A DNA stretch of 64,000 nucleotides from Alteraurantiacibacter aestuarii (GTDB lineage: Bacteria > Pseudomonadota > Alphaproteobacteria > Sphingomonadales > Sphingomonadaceae), in NCBI RefSeq assembly GCF_009827405.1, contig NZ_WTYY01000002.1, positions 558,001-622,000 of the forward strand. The letters run 5' to 3'. The first letter of the stretch is position 1. Each line of letters opens with the position of its first letter. The position numbers were made by a program, and so were the translations under genes. Under the pieces are notes generated by a model. The model was not told the origin of the DNA and did not search any database. It saw nothing but the letters and a program-made list of their open reading frames with translations. Shown piece by piece: positions 19,141 through 27,981 of this stretch.

Positions 19141-21551
19141 ATGACTCCCCAGATCTCTCGCGCATATTCCGAAATCGTCCGGTCGGAGGAGAACCAGCCG
19201 ACATTGGCGATATTGTGTATCGCCTTCTTGCGCCAGCTTGCCTGATCGGTCCACAACTGATCGACAGCGCGCTGGCACCCGGCATAGGCATCGAAGTCAG
19301 CCGCCACCATGAACCAGTCATGGTCATACAGGCCATCCATCAGTTCACGATATCGCTCCGGCTCCCCGGGGGAGAAGACACCGTTGGAAATGGCATCGAC
19401 CGCCTGCAACAATTCGCTGGAGTTCTCGATCACGTCGCGCGGATTGTAGCTGTCCAGCCTGCGTGCAGCCACTTCATCCGCAGTCAGGCCGAAGATGAAG
19501 ATATTGTCGTCCCCGACCTTGTCCTTGATCTCGATATTGGCGCCGTCGAGCGTACCGATGGTGAGCGCACCGTTGAGCGCGAACTTCATGTTGCCCGTGC
19601 CCGATGCCTCCATCCCGGCGGTTGAAATCTGTTCGGACAGATCGGCAGCCGGGATGATCCGTTCGGCCAGCGTGACATTGTAGTTGGGAATGAAGACGAC
19701 CTTCAGCAGCCCGCCGACAGAAGGATCGCTGTTGATCCTGCGGGCGATGTCATTGGCCAGCTTTATGATCAGCTTGGCATTGTGATATGTGGGCGCTGCC
19801 TTGCCGCCGAAGATCTTGACCCGCGGCACCCAGTCCTTTTCCGGGTGGCTGCGGATCTGGTCATACAAGGCCACCGTCTCGATCAGGTTGAGCAGCTGGC
19901 GCTTGTATTCATGGATGCGCTTGATCTGCACATCGAACAAAGCATCGGGATCGACACGGACCCCGGTCAAAGCCTTGATATGGTCTGCCAGCACCAGCTT
20001 GTTGCTGCGCTTGACCTCAGCAATCCGTTCACCCAGCTGGGCATCGCCTGCCAGAGCGTTGAGGTCCTGCAGCTTCTCCGTATCGTCAAGAAATGCATCA
20101 CCGATGGCATCCTTGATCACACCCGTCAGGCCCGGATTGCACTGCATCAGCCAGCGCCGGGGGGTCACGCCATTGGTCTTGTTGTTGATCTTGCCAGGAT
20201 AGAGCTTGTGCAGATCGCTGAAGACGGTTTCCTTCATCAATTCCGTGTGCAGCGCGGCCACGCCATTGACGCTGTGCGCCCCGGCAAAGGCCAGGTTGGC
20301 CATCCGCACGCGGCGTTCCCCGCCCTCGTCGATCAGTGAAATGGCGGAGATCGCCAGATCGTCCAGCCCCGCCTTGCGGGCATCGCGCAACACGCGTGAA
20401 TTGATCGCATAGATGATCTGCATGTGGCGCGGCAGCAACCGTTCAAACAGGGGCAGCGGCCAGCTTTCCAGAGCCTCCGGCAAAAGCGTGTGATTGGTGT
20501 AGGCGACTGTCCTTGAAGTGACGTCCCACGCCTCGTCAAATTCGAGGCCGTAGTCATCCACCAGCAGCCGCATCAGTTCCGCAACGGCCACCGCGGGGTG
20601 GGTATCGTTAAGCTGGATCGCGGCCTTGTCCGGCAGTGTGCGGATGTTCTTTTCATACTGGATATGGCGGCGCACGATGTCCTGGATCGATGCGGAGGAG
20701 AAGAAATACTCCTGCCGCAGCCGCAATTCCTGCCCCGCCGGTGTCGAATCCGCAGGATAGAGCACGCGCACCAGACTGTCCGCCCTGGCATCGCTTTCCA
20801 GCGCGGCCACATGGTCTCCGGCGTTGAAAGCATCGAGCCTGATCGGATCGAGCGCATGGGCGGTCCACAGGCGCAGGGTGTTCACCCGCTTGCCGCGCCA
20901 GCCGACCACGGGCGTATCCACCGCGCTTGCCTCAATCACTTCATCGGGATGCCATTTGACCCCGCCATTGGCCTCCACCACTTCGCCGCCAAAGCCGATA
21001 TGATAGGCGCTTTCGCGGCGGTCGAATTCCCAGGGGTTACCGTGGCTGAGCCATGTTTCGGGCAATTCCACCTGCCAGCCGTCGTCAATACGCTGGCGGA
21101 ACATGCCGTTCACATAGCGAATGCCATAGCCGTATGCCGGGATATCCAGACTGGCGAGGCTTTCCATAAAGCATGCGGCCAGTCGCCCCAGCCCGCCATT
21201 GCCCAGCGCGGCATCGGGCTCCAGATCCTCCAGCACGGCCAGGTCCAGCCCGTGCTGTTTCAGCGCCTGTGCCATTTCATGCGTCAGGTCCAGATTGCTC
21301 AGCGCATCGCGCAGCAGCCGTCCGATAAGGAATTCCAGACTGAGGTAATAGACCCGCTTGCCGCCATCGGCATAGGTGCGGCGGGTCGATTCCATCCAGC
21401 TGTCGATGATCTTGTCACGCAGCGACAGAACCGTGGCGGTATACCAGTCATGCGGCTTGGCCGCGCGTTCGTCCTTGCCTACGCGGTGACGCAGCACATC
21501 GATGATGAGATCCTGAATTTCAGGGCTAAGCGATACGGGACTGGTGGACAT
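19137..21551 (-). CDS. glgP: glycogen/maltodextrin phosphorylase
   Basis: 804 residues, GT35 family. Visible signatures are RVYYLSLEFLIGRLLRDALS, LGNGGLGRLAACFMES, and EASGTGNMKFALNGALTIGT, whose Lys holds pyridoxal phosphate. It cleaves terminal alpha-1,4 bonds with phosphate to release glucose-1-phosphate, the substrate of GlgC, so the operon can run glycogen in both directions. First gene of the five-gene glg operon. Confidence 0.95.
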   Translation of the reverse strand: MSTSPVSLSPEIQDLIIDVLRHRVGKDERAAKPHDWYTATVLSLRDKIIDSWMESTRRTYADGGKRVYYLSLEFLIGRLLRDALSNLDLTHEMAQALKQHGLDLAVLEDLEPDAALGNGGLGRLAACFMESLASLDIPAYGYGIRYVNGMFRQRIDDGWQVELPETWLSHGNPWEFDRRESAYHIGFGGEVVEANGGVKWHPDEVIEASAVDTPVVGWRGKRVNTLRLWTAHALDPIRLDAFNAGDHVAALESDARADSLVRVLYPADSTPAGQELRLRQEYFFSSASIQDIVRRHIQYEKNIRTLPDKAAIQLNDTHPAVAVAELMRLLVDDYGLEFDEAWDVTSRTVAYTNHTLLPEALESWPLPLFERLLPRHMQIIYAINSRVLRDARKAGLDDLAISAISLIDEGGERRVRMANLAFAGAHSVNGVAALHTELMKETVFSDLHKLYPGKINNKTNGVTPRRWLMQCNPGLTGVIKDAIGDAFLDDTEKLQDLNALAGDAQLGERIAEVKRSNKLVLADHIKALTGVRVDPDALFDVQIKRIHEYKRQLLNLIETVALYDQIRSHPEKDWVPRVKIFGGKAAPTYHNAKLIIKLANDIARRINSDPSVGGLLKVVFIPNYNVTLAERIIPAADLSEQISTAGMEASGTGNMKFALNGALTIGTLDGANIEIKDKVGDDNIFIFGLTADEVAARRLDSYNPRDVIENSSELLQAVDAISNGVFSPGEPERYRELMDGLYDHDWFMVAADFDAYAGCQRAVDQLWTDQASWRKKAIHNIANVGWFSSDRTISEYAREIWGVM

Positions 21552-21819
21552 TCGCCACGCTCCTAAAAATGCCCGGGGCGCGTGTCCCGTGCAGGTTGCA
21601 GTCCTCTCCGCTCTATTCCCGGCTTGTTGCTGAACTGATTATACAACCGGCCCGCGCCGCACCTGCCGGATGGTGCGACCATCATCTGGTAAGGCCGGAT
21701 TCGCAAAACGACAAGCGCTGCTGACGCCGTTCAATACGCAAATTGTGCATTGCAGCAAAACACTGTTCACAGCGGAATTTCGTGATATTGATTGCTGCCC
21801 TGATCCAAAGGAGGCGCGA
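21552..21819. promoter_or_regulatory. divergent promoter region between glgP and the GH13 gene
   Basis: 268 bases without a gene. On the minus strand a perfect TATAAT lies at 21643-21638, about 90 bases before glgP; no good -35 is visible at the normal distance. Just before the plus-strand gene there is AAAGGAGG with a spacing of about six bases to the ATG. I see no convincing operator dyad. Confidence 0.35.
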
Positions 21820-23436
21820 ATGGCGTCACTGCGCGAAAAGTCGGCTCCTCCATGGTGGCGCGGAGCCTCGATCTACCAGATTTATCCACGCAGCTTTCAG
21901 GACAGCGATGGCGACGGCGTGGGCGATCTGCCCGGCATTGCCGGCAGGCTGGACCACATCGCCAGGCTGGGTGTGGATGCCATCTGGATTTCGCCCTTCT
22001 TCACCTCGCCAATGAAGGATTTCGGATATGATATTTCCGATTTCCGCGGTGTCGATCCGATCTTCGGCAGGATTGAGGATTTCGATGCGCTGGTGGCAAA
22101 GGCGCATGCGCTGGACCTGAAAGTGATCATCGATCAGGTCTATGCGCATAGTTCGGACCAGCATCGCTGGTTCGCCGAAAGCCGCAGTTCTCCCCAGAGC
22201 GACAAGGCTGACTGGTATGTGTGGGCCGATCCCAAACCCGACGGGACTCCGCCCAACAACTGGCAATCGGTGTTCGGCGGACCGGCCTGGACCTGGGATG
22301 CACGCCGCGGCCAGTATTACATGCACACATTCCTGAAGGAGCAGCCGCAGCTGAACCTGCACAATGTGGAGGTTCAGGATGCCCTGCTGGAAGTGGCGCG
22401 GTTCTGGCTTGAACGCGGGGTTGACGGGTTTCGCCTCGATGCGCTGAACCATGCGATGCATGACCCCTTGCTGCGCGACAATCCGCCAGTGCCGGAAGAA
22501 CCCGGCGTACGGCGCAGCCGGCCGTTTGATTTCCAGATCAAGCTGCACAGTCAGTCGCAGCCAGAAATGGTCTATTTCGCCGAGCGGATTCGCGGACTGG
22601 CCAATGAATATGGCGCCATTTTCACCATGGCCGAAATCGGCGGGGACAAGGCGCTGGAAGAAATGAAGGCGTTCACCACCGGCGATCACCGGCTGAACAG
22701 CGCCTATGGCTTTGACTTCCTCTACTCCCCCGAACTCACCCCAAAGCGCGTGGCGGAAGCCATGGCGGGATGGCCCGGCGATCGCGGCGAAGGCTGGCCA
22801 AGCTGGGCGTTCGAAAACCACGATGCGCCGCGCGCTGTCTCGCGCTGGTGCAAGACGGAACAGCCGGAGGATTTCGCCCGCGTCAAGATGGCCCTGCTGC
22901 TTTGCCTGCGCGGCGACCCGATCATCTATCAGGGCGAGGAACTGGGGCTGGAGCAGGACGAGGTCCCCTTCGAACTGTTGCAGGACCCGGAGGCCATCGC
23001 CAACTGGCCGCTGACCCTTTCGCGCGATGGCGCGCGCACGCCTTTTCCGTGGACGGACGAGCCGGGCGGAGGATTCTCTGATGCCGTGCCCTGGCTGCCA
23101 CTGGGCGACGCCAATCGCGCGCGCGCCGCCAGCGTGCAGGTGGGCGAGCCGCAATCGATGCTGGAAACCACCCGCCGGCTGCTGGCCATCAGGCGCGATA
23201 CGCCGGAGCTGCGGCTGGGCAGTTTCGACCTTGTCCGGGCGACCAAGCACGTGCTGGTTTTCCACCGCGAACTGGCGGGGAGACGCGTTGTGTGCGGCTT
23301 TAACCTGGGTACAGCCGATGTTGATCTGACACTGCCCGGCGGCCCATTCTCCACCCTCGCCTCAATCAACGGCGGCACCTCCACCATGCTGCCGACGATG
23401 TCCGCCTATATCGCAAAGTCAGCTGGATATTCCTGA
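21820..23436 (+). CDS. alpha-glucosidase, GH13 family
   Basis: 538 residues. The ATG at 21820 is chosen because AAAGGAGG precedes it and the protein then starts at the conserved PPWWRGASIYQIYPRSFQDS; the frame stays open 50 codons upstream without a ribosome site. GH13 catalytic residues are Asp207 (DGFRLDALN), Glu272 (MAEIGG) and Asp335 (FENHDAPR). The DGVGDLPGI loop is usual for oligo-1,6- and alpha-1,4-glucosidases. No signal peptide is visible, so it acts in the cytoplasm on short maltooligosaccharides such as those released by GlgX. It diverges from glgP. Confidence 0.92.
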   Translation: MASLREKSAPPWWRGASIYQIYPRSFQDSDGDGVGDLPGIAGRLDHIARLGVDAIWISPFFTSPMKDFGYDISDFRGVDPIFGRIEDFDALVAKAHALDLKVIIDQVYAHSSDQHRWFAESRSSPQSDKADWYVWADPKPDGTPPNNWQSVFGGPAWTWDARRGQYYMHTFLKEQPQLNLHNVEVQDALLEVARFWLERGVDGFRLDALNHAMHDPLLRDNPPVPEEPGVRRSRPFDFQIKLHSQSQPEMVYFAERIRGLANEYGAIFTMAEIGGDKALEEMKAFTTGDHRLNSAYGFDFLYSPELTPKRVAEAMAGWPGDRGEGWPSWAFENHDAPRAVSRWCKTEQPEDFARVKMALLLCLRGDPIIYQGEELGLEQDEVPFELLQDPEAIANWPLTLSRDGARTPFPWTDEPGGGFSDAVPWLPLGDANRARAASVQVGEPQSMLETTRRLLAIRRDTPELRLGSFDLVRATKHVLVFHRELAGRRVVCGFNLGTADVDLTLPGGPFSTLASINGGTSTMLPTMSAYIAKSAGYS

Positions 23437-23977
23437 ACCGGGCACGCCCGCCCCAGGGGGAACGAGTGCCGACAACCTAAAGGCAACGTAAAGGCATAGA
23501 GCGCACCGGGCCCGTTTGCATGCAGCCACCTCCAGCATGTTCGCTGGTCCATATCTGCGGTGGCGGGTCGCCTGCTCAGGACCATATATCGCGCGCCCGT
23601 GTCAGCGTTTTCGTCGACTTTCAGCAGCACCACCGTCTCGCCATCGGCGCAGGTGGCCTCCCGCTCCTGCGTTCAGTGCCCGGTCAAAGCTCTTTAGGCG
23701 AGATTGTCGAATTCGGCCTGGATCTGCTCGGTACCGAAGGCGAATTTCATCAGCCTGCCATGCGCATCCAACACGGTGATCCGGACCGCCCCTATACCTG
23801 CATGCCTCGCCCCTCTTCCGGGAGCATGCCGACGGGCGGATACAGGACCTGTTACAATCAATTACAAAAACCCTCGAAACACAGCTGATAGGGACCTTGG
23901 CAAACAGACCTATCTGTTGCAGGATCGCCTGAATAAAAAGAGCGGGACACATAGTCCCGACCGAGGGGATAATCGTC
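23437..23977. other. 541-base region without a convincing gene; possible decayed coding remnant
   Basis: No intact gene is apparent. On the minus strand two stretches translate into protein-like sequence in different frames: one ending VLDAHGRLMKFAFGTEQI and so on at a stop near 23697, and one reading ETVVLLKVDENADTGARYMV near 23580-23640. The frame change between them suggests a broken gene rather than a functional one, but no family was recognised. GAGGGGAT at 23961-23968 is the ribosome site of the next gene. Confidence 0.3.
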
Positions 23978-26578
23978 ATGGCCAAGCAGTCTCGCCTGCT
24001 CCTTTTTTCGTCGCTTCTTCCTGTGTCACTTGCGCTGGGCGCAGGCTCCGGAGTTGCTGCCCAGGAGAACCACGCCCACGCCGCCATGGAAGAGCCAGCG
24101 GCTCCTTCAGCAGTCAGGTCCTTGCGCTGGTCCGATCCCGCCACCTGGCCGGACGGCAAGGTGCCGGGCGCAGGCGATGCCGTCACGATTGCCCGCGACA
24201 TGGACGTTCTGCTCGACGTCAATCCGCCCGCGCTGCGCAGCCTGACGGTAAATGGCAAGCTCCGCTTCTCGGACGATCTCGACATCAGCCTTGAAACCGA
24301 GTGGATTTACGTACCCGGCGGCGAACTTGAGATTGGCACCGAAGCCAGGCCGCACACGCGCAATGCCACGATCACGCTGACCGACAATGTCCCCGGCGAA
24401 GACATCAACACCATGGGCGATCGCGGGATCATGCTCATGCGCGGGACGCTGAACCTGCACGGCAACCGTGAAAACAGCTGGAGCAAGCTCGCCCGCACTG
24501 CCGAGGCCGGCAGCAGCGAAATCGAGGTGCTCGACGCCAGTGGCTGGCGTGCAGGCGACGAGATCGTCCTTGCCTCAACCGACTTCAATCCCCGCCAGGC
24601 CGAGAGGCGCCACATTGCAGCCATCAGCGGCAACAGGCTGACGCTGGATCAGCCTCTCGAATACATGCACTTCGGTGAGATCACCTTCGGCGTGGACGAG
24701 CGCGGCGAAGTGGGCCTGCTGACGCGCAACATCCGCATTCAGGCATCGGAGGATTCCGAGAGCAATTACTTCGGCGGGCACATCATGGCGATGGTCGGGT
24801 CCGAGATGTACGTCGATGGGGTCGAGCTGACGCGCATGGGCCAGCACATGAACCTGGCGCGCTACCCGATCCACTGGCATCTGATCGGAGAGGGTCAGGG
24901 GCAATATGTCCGCAACGCGGCGATCCACGACACCTTCAGCCGCTGCGTGACGGTGCACGGCACCAACAATGTGCAGGTTGAAAACAACGTGACCTTCAAC
25001 ACCGTGGGTCACTGCTTCTTTCTGGAAGACGGGATCGAAACGGGCAACCAGTTCGTCCGCAACCTCGGCATCCAGACCAAGTGTCACCCGACACTGCCGT
25101 GCCAGCCGACAAACCTTGTCCTGGCGCATCAGTCCACCGAAGGGCAATCTGCCGAGCATATCCTGATCCCTTCGGACAATACCGTGTCCACTTTCTGGAT
25201 CACCAATCCTGACAACATCTACCGCGACAACGTGGCCGCGGGGTCGGACCAGATCGGCTTCTGGATGGCCTTTCCCACACATCCGACCGGCCAGTTCGAA
25301 GGCACGGAGATCAGCGCCAACACCTGGCCCGGACGGACAAAGGTGCGCGAGTTCAGCGGCAATGTCGCCCACTCCAATTTCGATGGATTCCTGCTCGACC
25401 GCGGCCCCGGGCCAGACGGCAGGTTCGGTATCGCCGGACCCAACCTTACCAGCTACGCCGATCCAACCGATACGAACAGCGGGCTGGTGGTTTCGGTGTT
25501 CGACAATTTCACCGGCTACAAGAACCGCAACGGCGCCATCTGGGGGCGCGGCGAGTACCACTTGTACACCAATCTGAAACTGGCCGACAACGCCATCGGC
25601 TTCACCCATGCGTCCGGTATTCCGGGTATTGCCCCGTTCACCTCACGGGTAGTCGACTCGCTGTTCGTGGGAGAGAGCGCCAATATCGGAAACCCAAGCA
25701 CGCCCGAGGAAGTGGCCTATGGCCGCAGCCTGCCGGCCGCATCGGCGGACTTCCCGATCCGCGGCTATGAATATTACGATTTCCACCACGAAGTGGTGAA
25801 CACAACCTTCGTGAACTACGTATCCAACGACCTGCGCGATGCAGGTGCGCTTTCCTACCTGCTGTTCACCAGCTTCGGCATGAGCACCGATAACTCGGTC
25901 GAGGGCCTGACATTCGTCAACGCCCAGCCGGTCAGCTTCCCCCCGATCCAGCGCCGCTGGGCGTCCGACTATGGCCGCAGTGCGGCCTACCGAAGCGCGG
26001 CGTTCCGTGATCTGGATGGCTCGATCGGCGGCATTCCCGGTGCCTACATCGTTATCGACAACGGCATCGCGTCGGATGAGGAAACTTGCGAAATCAAGGC
26101 GAGCTGGAATGCCGCCATCTGCGATGCGGACATCGGCCGGTTCAGCATCGCCGGCAATTTCAGCGGGTTCGAGAGTGGCCCGATTACCGAACCGATCATC
26201 CTGCAGCGCAGGGGCAAGCGGTTCGAATATACCGGGGAAACCACGATCGGCTCTGACGCCGAAGTACGGGTCGAGACGTCGCGGGATGCGCTGTCCCTGA
26301 CCCTGACCGAAATGGATGACGGCTCGTCGGTGATTTTCGAGTTTCCCGGGTTCAACGCCGCCACCGGGGGCGTGGAAAAGCCCAGCCTGGCGGCGCTGCG
26401 GGAGGCCAGCGAAACCTCCTGGTTCAAGGATGGCGACACGCTGTGGGCCAAGCTCGTAGTCGACAACGATGCCGGCCTGACGGCTGCAAGCGGGGGCAAT
26501 GCTCCCCCCGGCTTCGGCGCCCGGGCTCTTCCCGTGGGTGCCCGCCTCGATGTCGGCAAGGAAGGCCTCGGCGGCTGA
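23978..26578 (+). CDS. secreted G8-domain, right-handed beta-helix protein
   Basis: 866 residues with a signal peptide (cut near AAA/QEN, about residue 29). After a His-rich linker comes a G8-type module (LRWSDPATWPDGKVPGAGDA, VNGKLRF, IYVPGGELEIGTEARP), then a long parallel beta-helix (GSEMYVDGVELTRMGQH, RYPIHWHLIGEGQGQYVRNA, NVQVENNVTFNTVGHCFFLE). The same pairing and the RYPIHWH-type motif occur in the CEMIP/TMEM2/fibrocystin family, some animal members of which depolymerise hyaluronan. A periplasmic or extracellular polysaccharide-active role is therefore plausible, but no catalytic residues can be assigned. It stands alone; the next gene starts 236 bases downstream. Confidence 0.78.
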   Translation: MAKQSRLLLFSSLLPVSLALGAGSGVAAQENHAHAAMEEPAAPSAVRSLRWSDPATWPDGKVPGAGDAVTIARDMDVLLDVNPPALRSLTVNGKLRFSDDLDISLETEWIYVPGGELEIGTEARPHTRNATITLTDNVPGEDINTMGDRGIMLMRGTLNLHGNRENSWSKLARTAEAGSSEIEVLDASGWRAGDEIVLASTDFNPRQAERRHIAAISGNRLTLDQPLEYMHFGEITFGVDERGEVGLLTRNIRIQASEDSESNYFGGHIMAMVGSEMYVDGVELTRMGQHMNLARYPIHWHLIGEGQGQYVRNAAIHDTFSRCVTVHGTNNVQVENNVTFNTVGHCFFLEDGIETGNQFVRNLGIQTKCHPTLPCQPTNLVLAHQSTEGQSAEHILIPSDNTVSTFWITNPDNIYRDNVAAGSDQIGFWMAFPTHPTGQFEGTEISANTWPGRTKVREFSGNVAHSNFDGFLLDRGPGPDGRFGIAGPNLTSYADPTDTNSGLVVSVFDNFTGYKNRNGAIWGRGEYHLYTNLKLADNAIGFTHASGIPGIAPFTSRVVDSLFVGESANIGNPSTPEEVAYGRSLPAASADFPIRGYEYYDFHHEVVNTTFVNYVSNDLRDAGALSYLLFTSFGMSTDNSVEGLTFVNAQPVSFPPIQRRWASDYGRSAAYRSAAFRDLDGSIGGIPGAYIVIDNGIASDEETCEIKASWNAAICDADIGRFSIAGNFSGFESGPITEPIILQRRGKRFEYTGETTIGSDAEVRVETSRDALSLTLTEMDDGSSVIFEFPGFNAATGGVEKPSLAALREASETSWFKDGDTLWAKLVVDNDAGLTAASGGNAPPGFGARALPVGARLDVGKEGLGG

Positions 26579-26690
26579 AGGAACCAGAGCCCCTGCGCAA
26601 GCCGGGGGGATGGGGTGACAGGGTGGCAGGAGCACCGGGCGACGGTTTGTGAAAATTCGCCCAGAAATCCGCGTGCCATGCCCGCTGCCG

Positions 26691-26720
26691 AATATTACGC
26701 TTGACCAATTTAGTGTTATC
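26691..26720 (+). promoter_or_regulatory. dyad site e (regulon motif) upstream of the 26.8-kb gene
   Basis: Left arm AATATTAC, 14-base spacer containing TTGACC, right arm GTGTTATC. The geometry and the position of the TTGAC box match the four other sites described at 33.3, 36.8, 39.6 and 47.0 kb; the right arm is the least conserved of the set. A TAGCTT hexamer lies 16 bases after the TTGACC as a possible -10. Confidence 0.45.
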
Positions 26721-26814
26721 TGTAGCTTCGTCTCCAGGTTCTGGAGAACCATATCAATGGGAGAGTGTCAGCAAATAGCGCGCCTGTTTCAGGCGCGTTG
26801 TGAGGAGACTCTCG

Positions 26815-27273
26815 ATGCAGCGCAGTGCAATCTACCGATCCCTTCTCTCGCAAACCCTTCAGCATATGCCCAAAGCGGCGCGAAGCCCTATTCTCCGCAA
26901 GCATGGGATAGTGCTGGCTGGCGCGGTCGCGATCTGCAGTGCCGCATCACCCGCATTGGCAGAACGTGAACCCAGCACGAAACTGGTGCGCTGCGGTGAA
27001 GAGAGCTGCCTGCAGATTTCCGGTTATCGCGATGATCCGGCATCGATCGTAAGGCTCAACGGCGAAGTCGTGACCGCCGATGGCGGGCAGGACTGGCAAG
27101 TTCGCCTGCCGATCGAAACAGTGCGGCAATGGTCCGCCCCCAATGCGCGAACGATCGAAGTCTCCCTGCTTGACCCGGAGACGGCGCAAGTCACCTCTGC
27201 CAGCACCAGCCTTCCGATCGGCCTTCTGGGCGATATCTCCAGCCTCGCTTTCCTGGAAGTCAGGTCTCCGTAA
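26815..27273 (+). CDS. small secreted protein of unknown function
   Basis: 152 residues from the ATG preceded by GAGGAG; an upstream ATG five codons earlier lacks a ribosome site. The N-terminus is long and basic, followed by a hydrophobic stretch (IVLAGAVAICSAASPALA), so a signal peptide ending at ALA is likely. The mature part has two cysteines close together (LVRCGEESCLQISGY) and short beta-type segments. No family was recognised. It is preceded by the dyad motif at 26691, which suggests co-regulation with the guanidine cluster. Confidence 0.65.
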   Translation: MQRSAIYRSLLSQTLQHMPKAARSPILRKHGIVLAGAVAICSAASPALAEREPSTKLVRCGEESCLQISGYRDDPASIVRLNGEVVTADGGQDWQVRLPIETVRQWSAPNARTIEVSLLDPETAQVTSASTSLPIGLLGDISSLAFLEVRSP

Positions 27274-27377
27274 GCCCTTTTCTCCTGTAGTTGATCCTTG
27301 TCAGCCGACTGGCGCGTGCATATGTGATCCATAGCCGCCGCAGAGCGGTAATAAGTAAAACGCAGGAGAAAACGACG

Positions 27378-27704
27378 ATGAAAGCAGGTCTTTTGGCCTT
27401 GGCTGCGTTCGCGATTGCGGCGCCGGCCATGGCAAATACTACGCAAGATCCCTTTGTTCAGGAAAGCGCGATGCTTCGGCTCGACGGGCTCGACCTCGCG
27501 ACACAAGCGGGGCAACGCAGCCTCGCCATCCGTATGGACGCAGCCGCCCGTGCGGTTTGCGGCGATCGGCTCGAGAATGTGCACCTTTCCCTGGCCGCGA
27601 GCGCGCGCCAGTGCCGTGCAGAGGTTCTCGCAGACATCCGCGACCAGATCGAAACCCGGATGGCAGCGAACACCGCGCACGAACAGTTCGCCTCCAACCG
27701 CTGA
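27378..27704 (+). CDS. UrcA-family secreted protein
   Basis: 108 residues, start after CAGGAGAA. A clean signal peptide ends at AMA (about residue 19). The mature region matches the UrcA pattern: LRLDGLDLATQAGQRSLAIR, then AARAVCGD and a second Cys in SARQCRAEV. UrcA proteins are small, two-cysteine periplasmic proteins common in sphingomonads and of unknown function. Transcribed in the same direction as its neighbours but separated by about 100 bases upstream. Confidence 0.8.
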   Translation: MKAGLLALAAFAIAAPAMANTTQDPFVQESAMLRLDGLDLATQAGQRSLAIRMDAAARAVCGDRLENVHLSLAASARQCRAEVLADIRDQIETRMAANTAHEQFASNR

Positions 27705-27981
27705 GACCTTCGGCCGGGCAAATGCCCGATTGCAGGTTTGAGCGAGGTTGAAAACTGGCTCTTCAAACTTCCATGGTCCGGCGCAACCCCGCCGGACTAT
27801 GGACGGTTTTGCCGCTCGCCGCCCGCCATCATAAGCGGGTCCGCGCGGGATATTGCGTTGCCTAACCGGCAAGGCGCAAATATGCTGGGCGAATGGAGCC
27901 ATTCGCAGCCAGAACGCGGTCGCTGGACCAAGATCACACCCTGAAAATTCACCATCTGCGCAGCTTGCTGGCAAGTGCCTC

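Noticed and set aside
27340-27356. GGTAATAAG upstream of the UrcA-family gene as a sixth dyad site
   Set aside because: No TATTAC-like arm exists 14 bases away and there is no TTGAC box.
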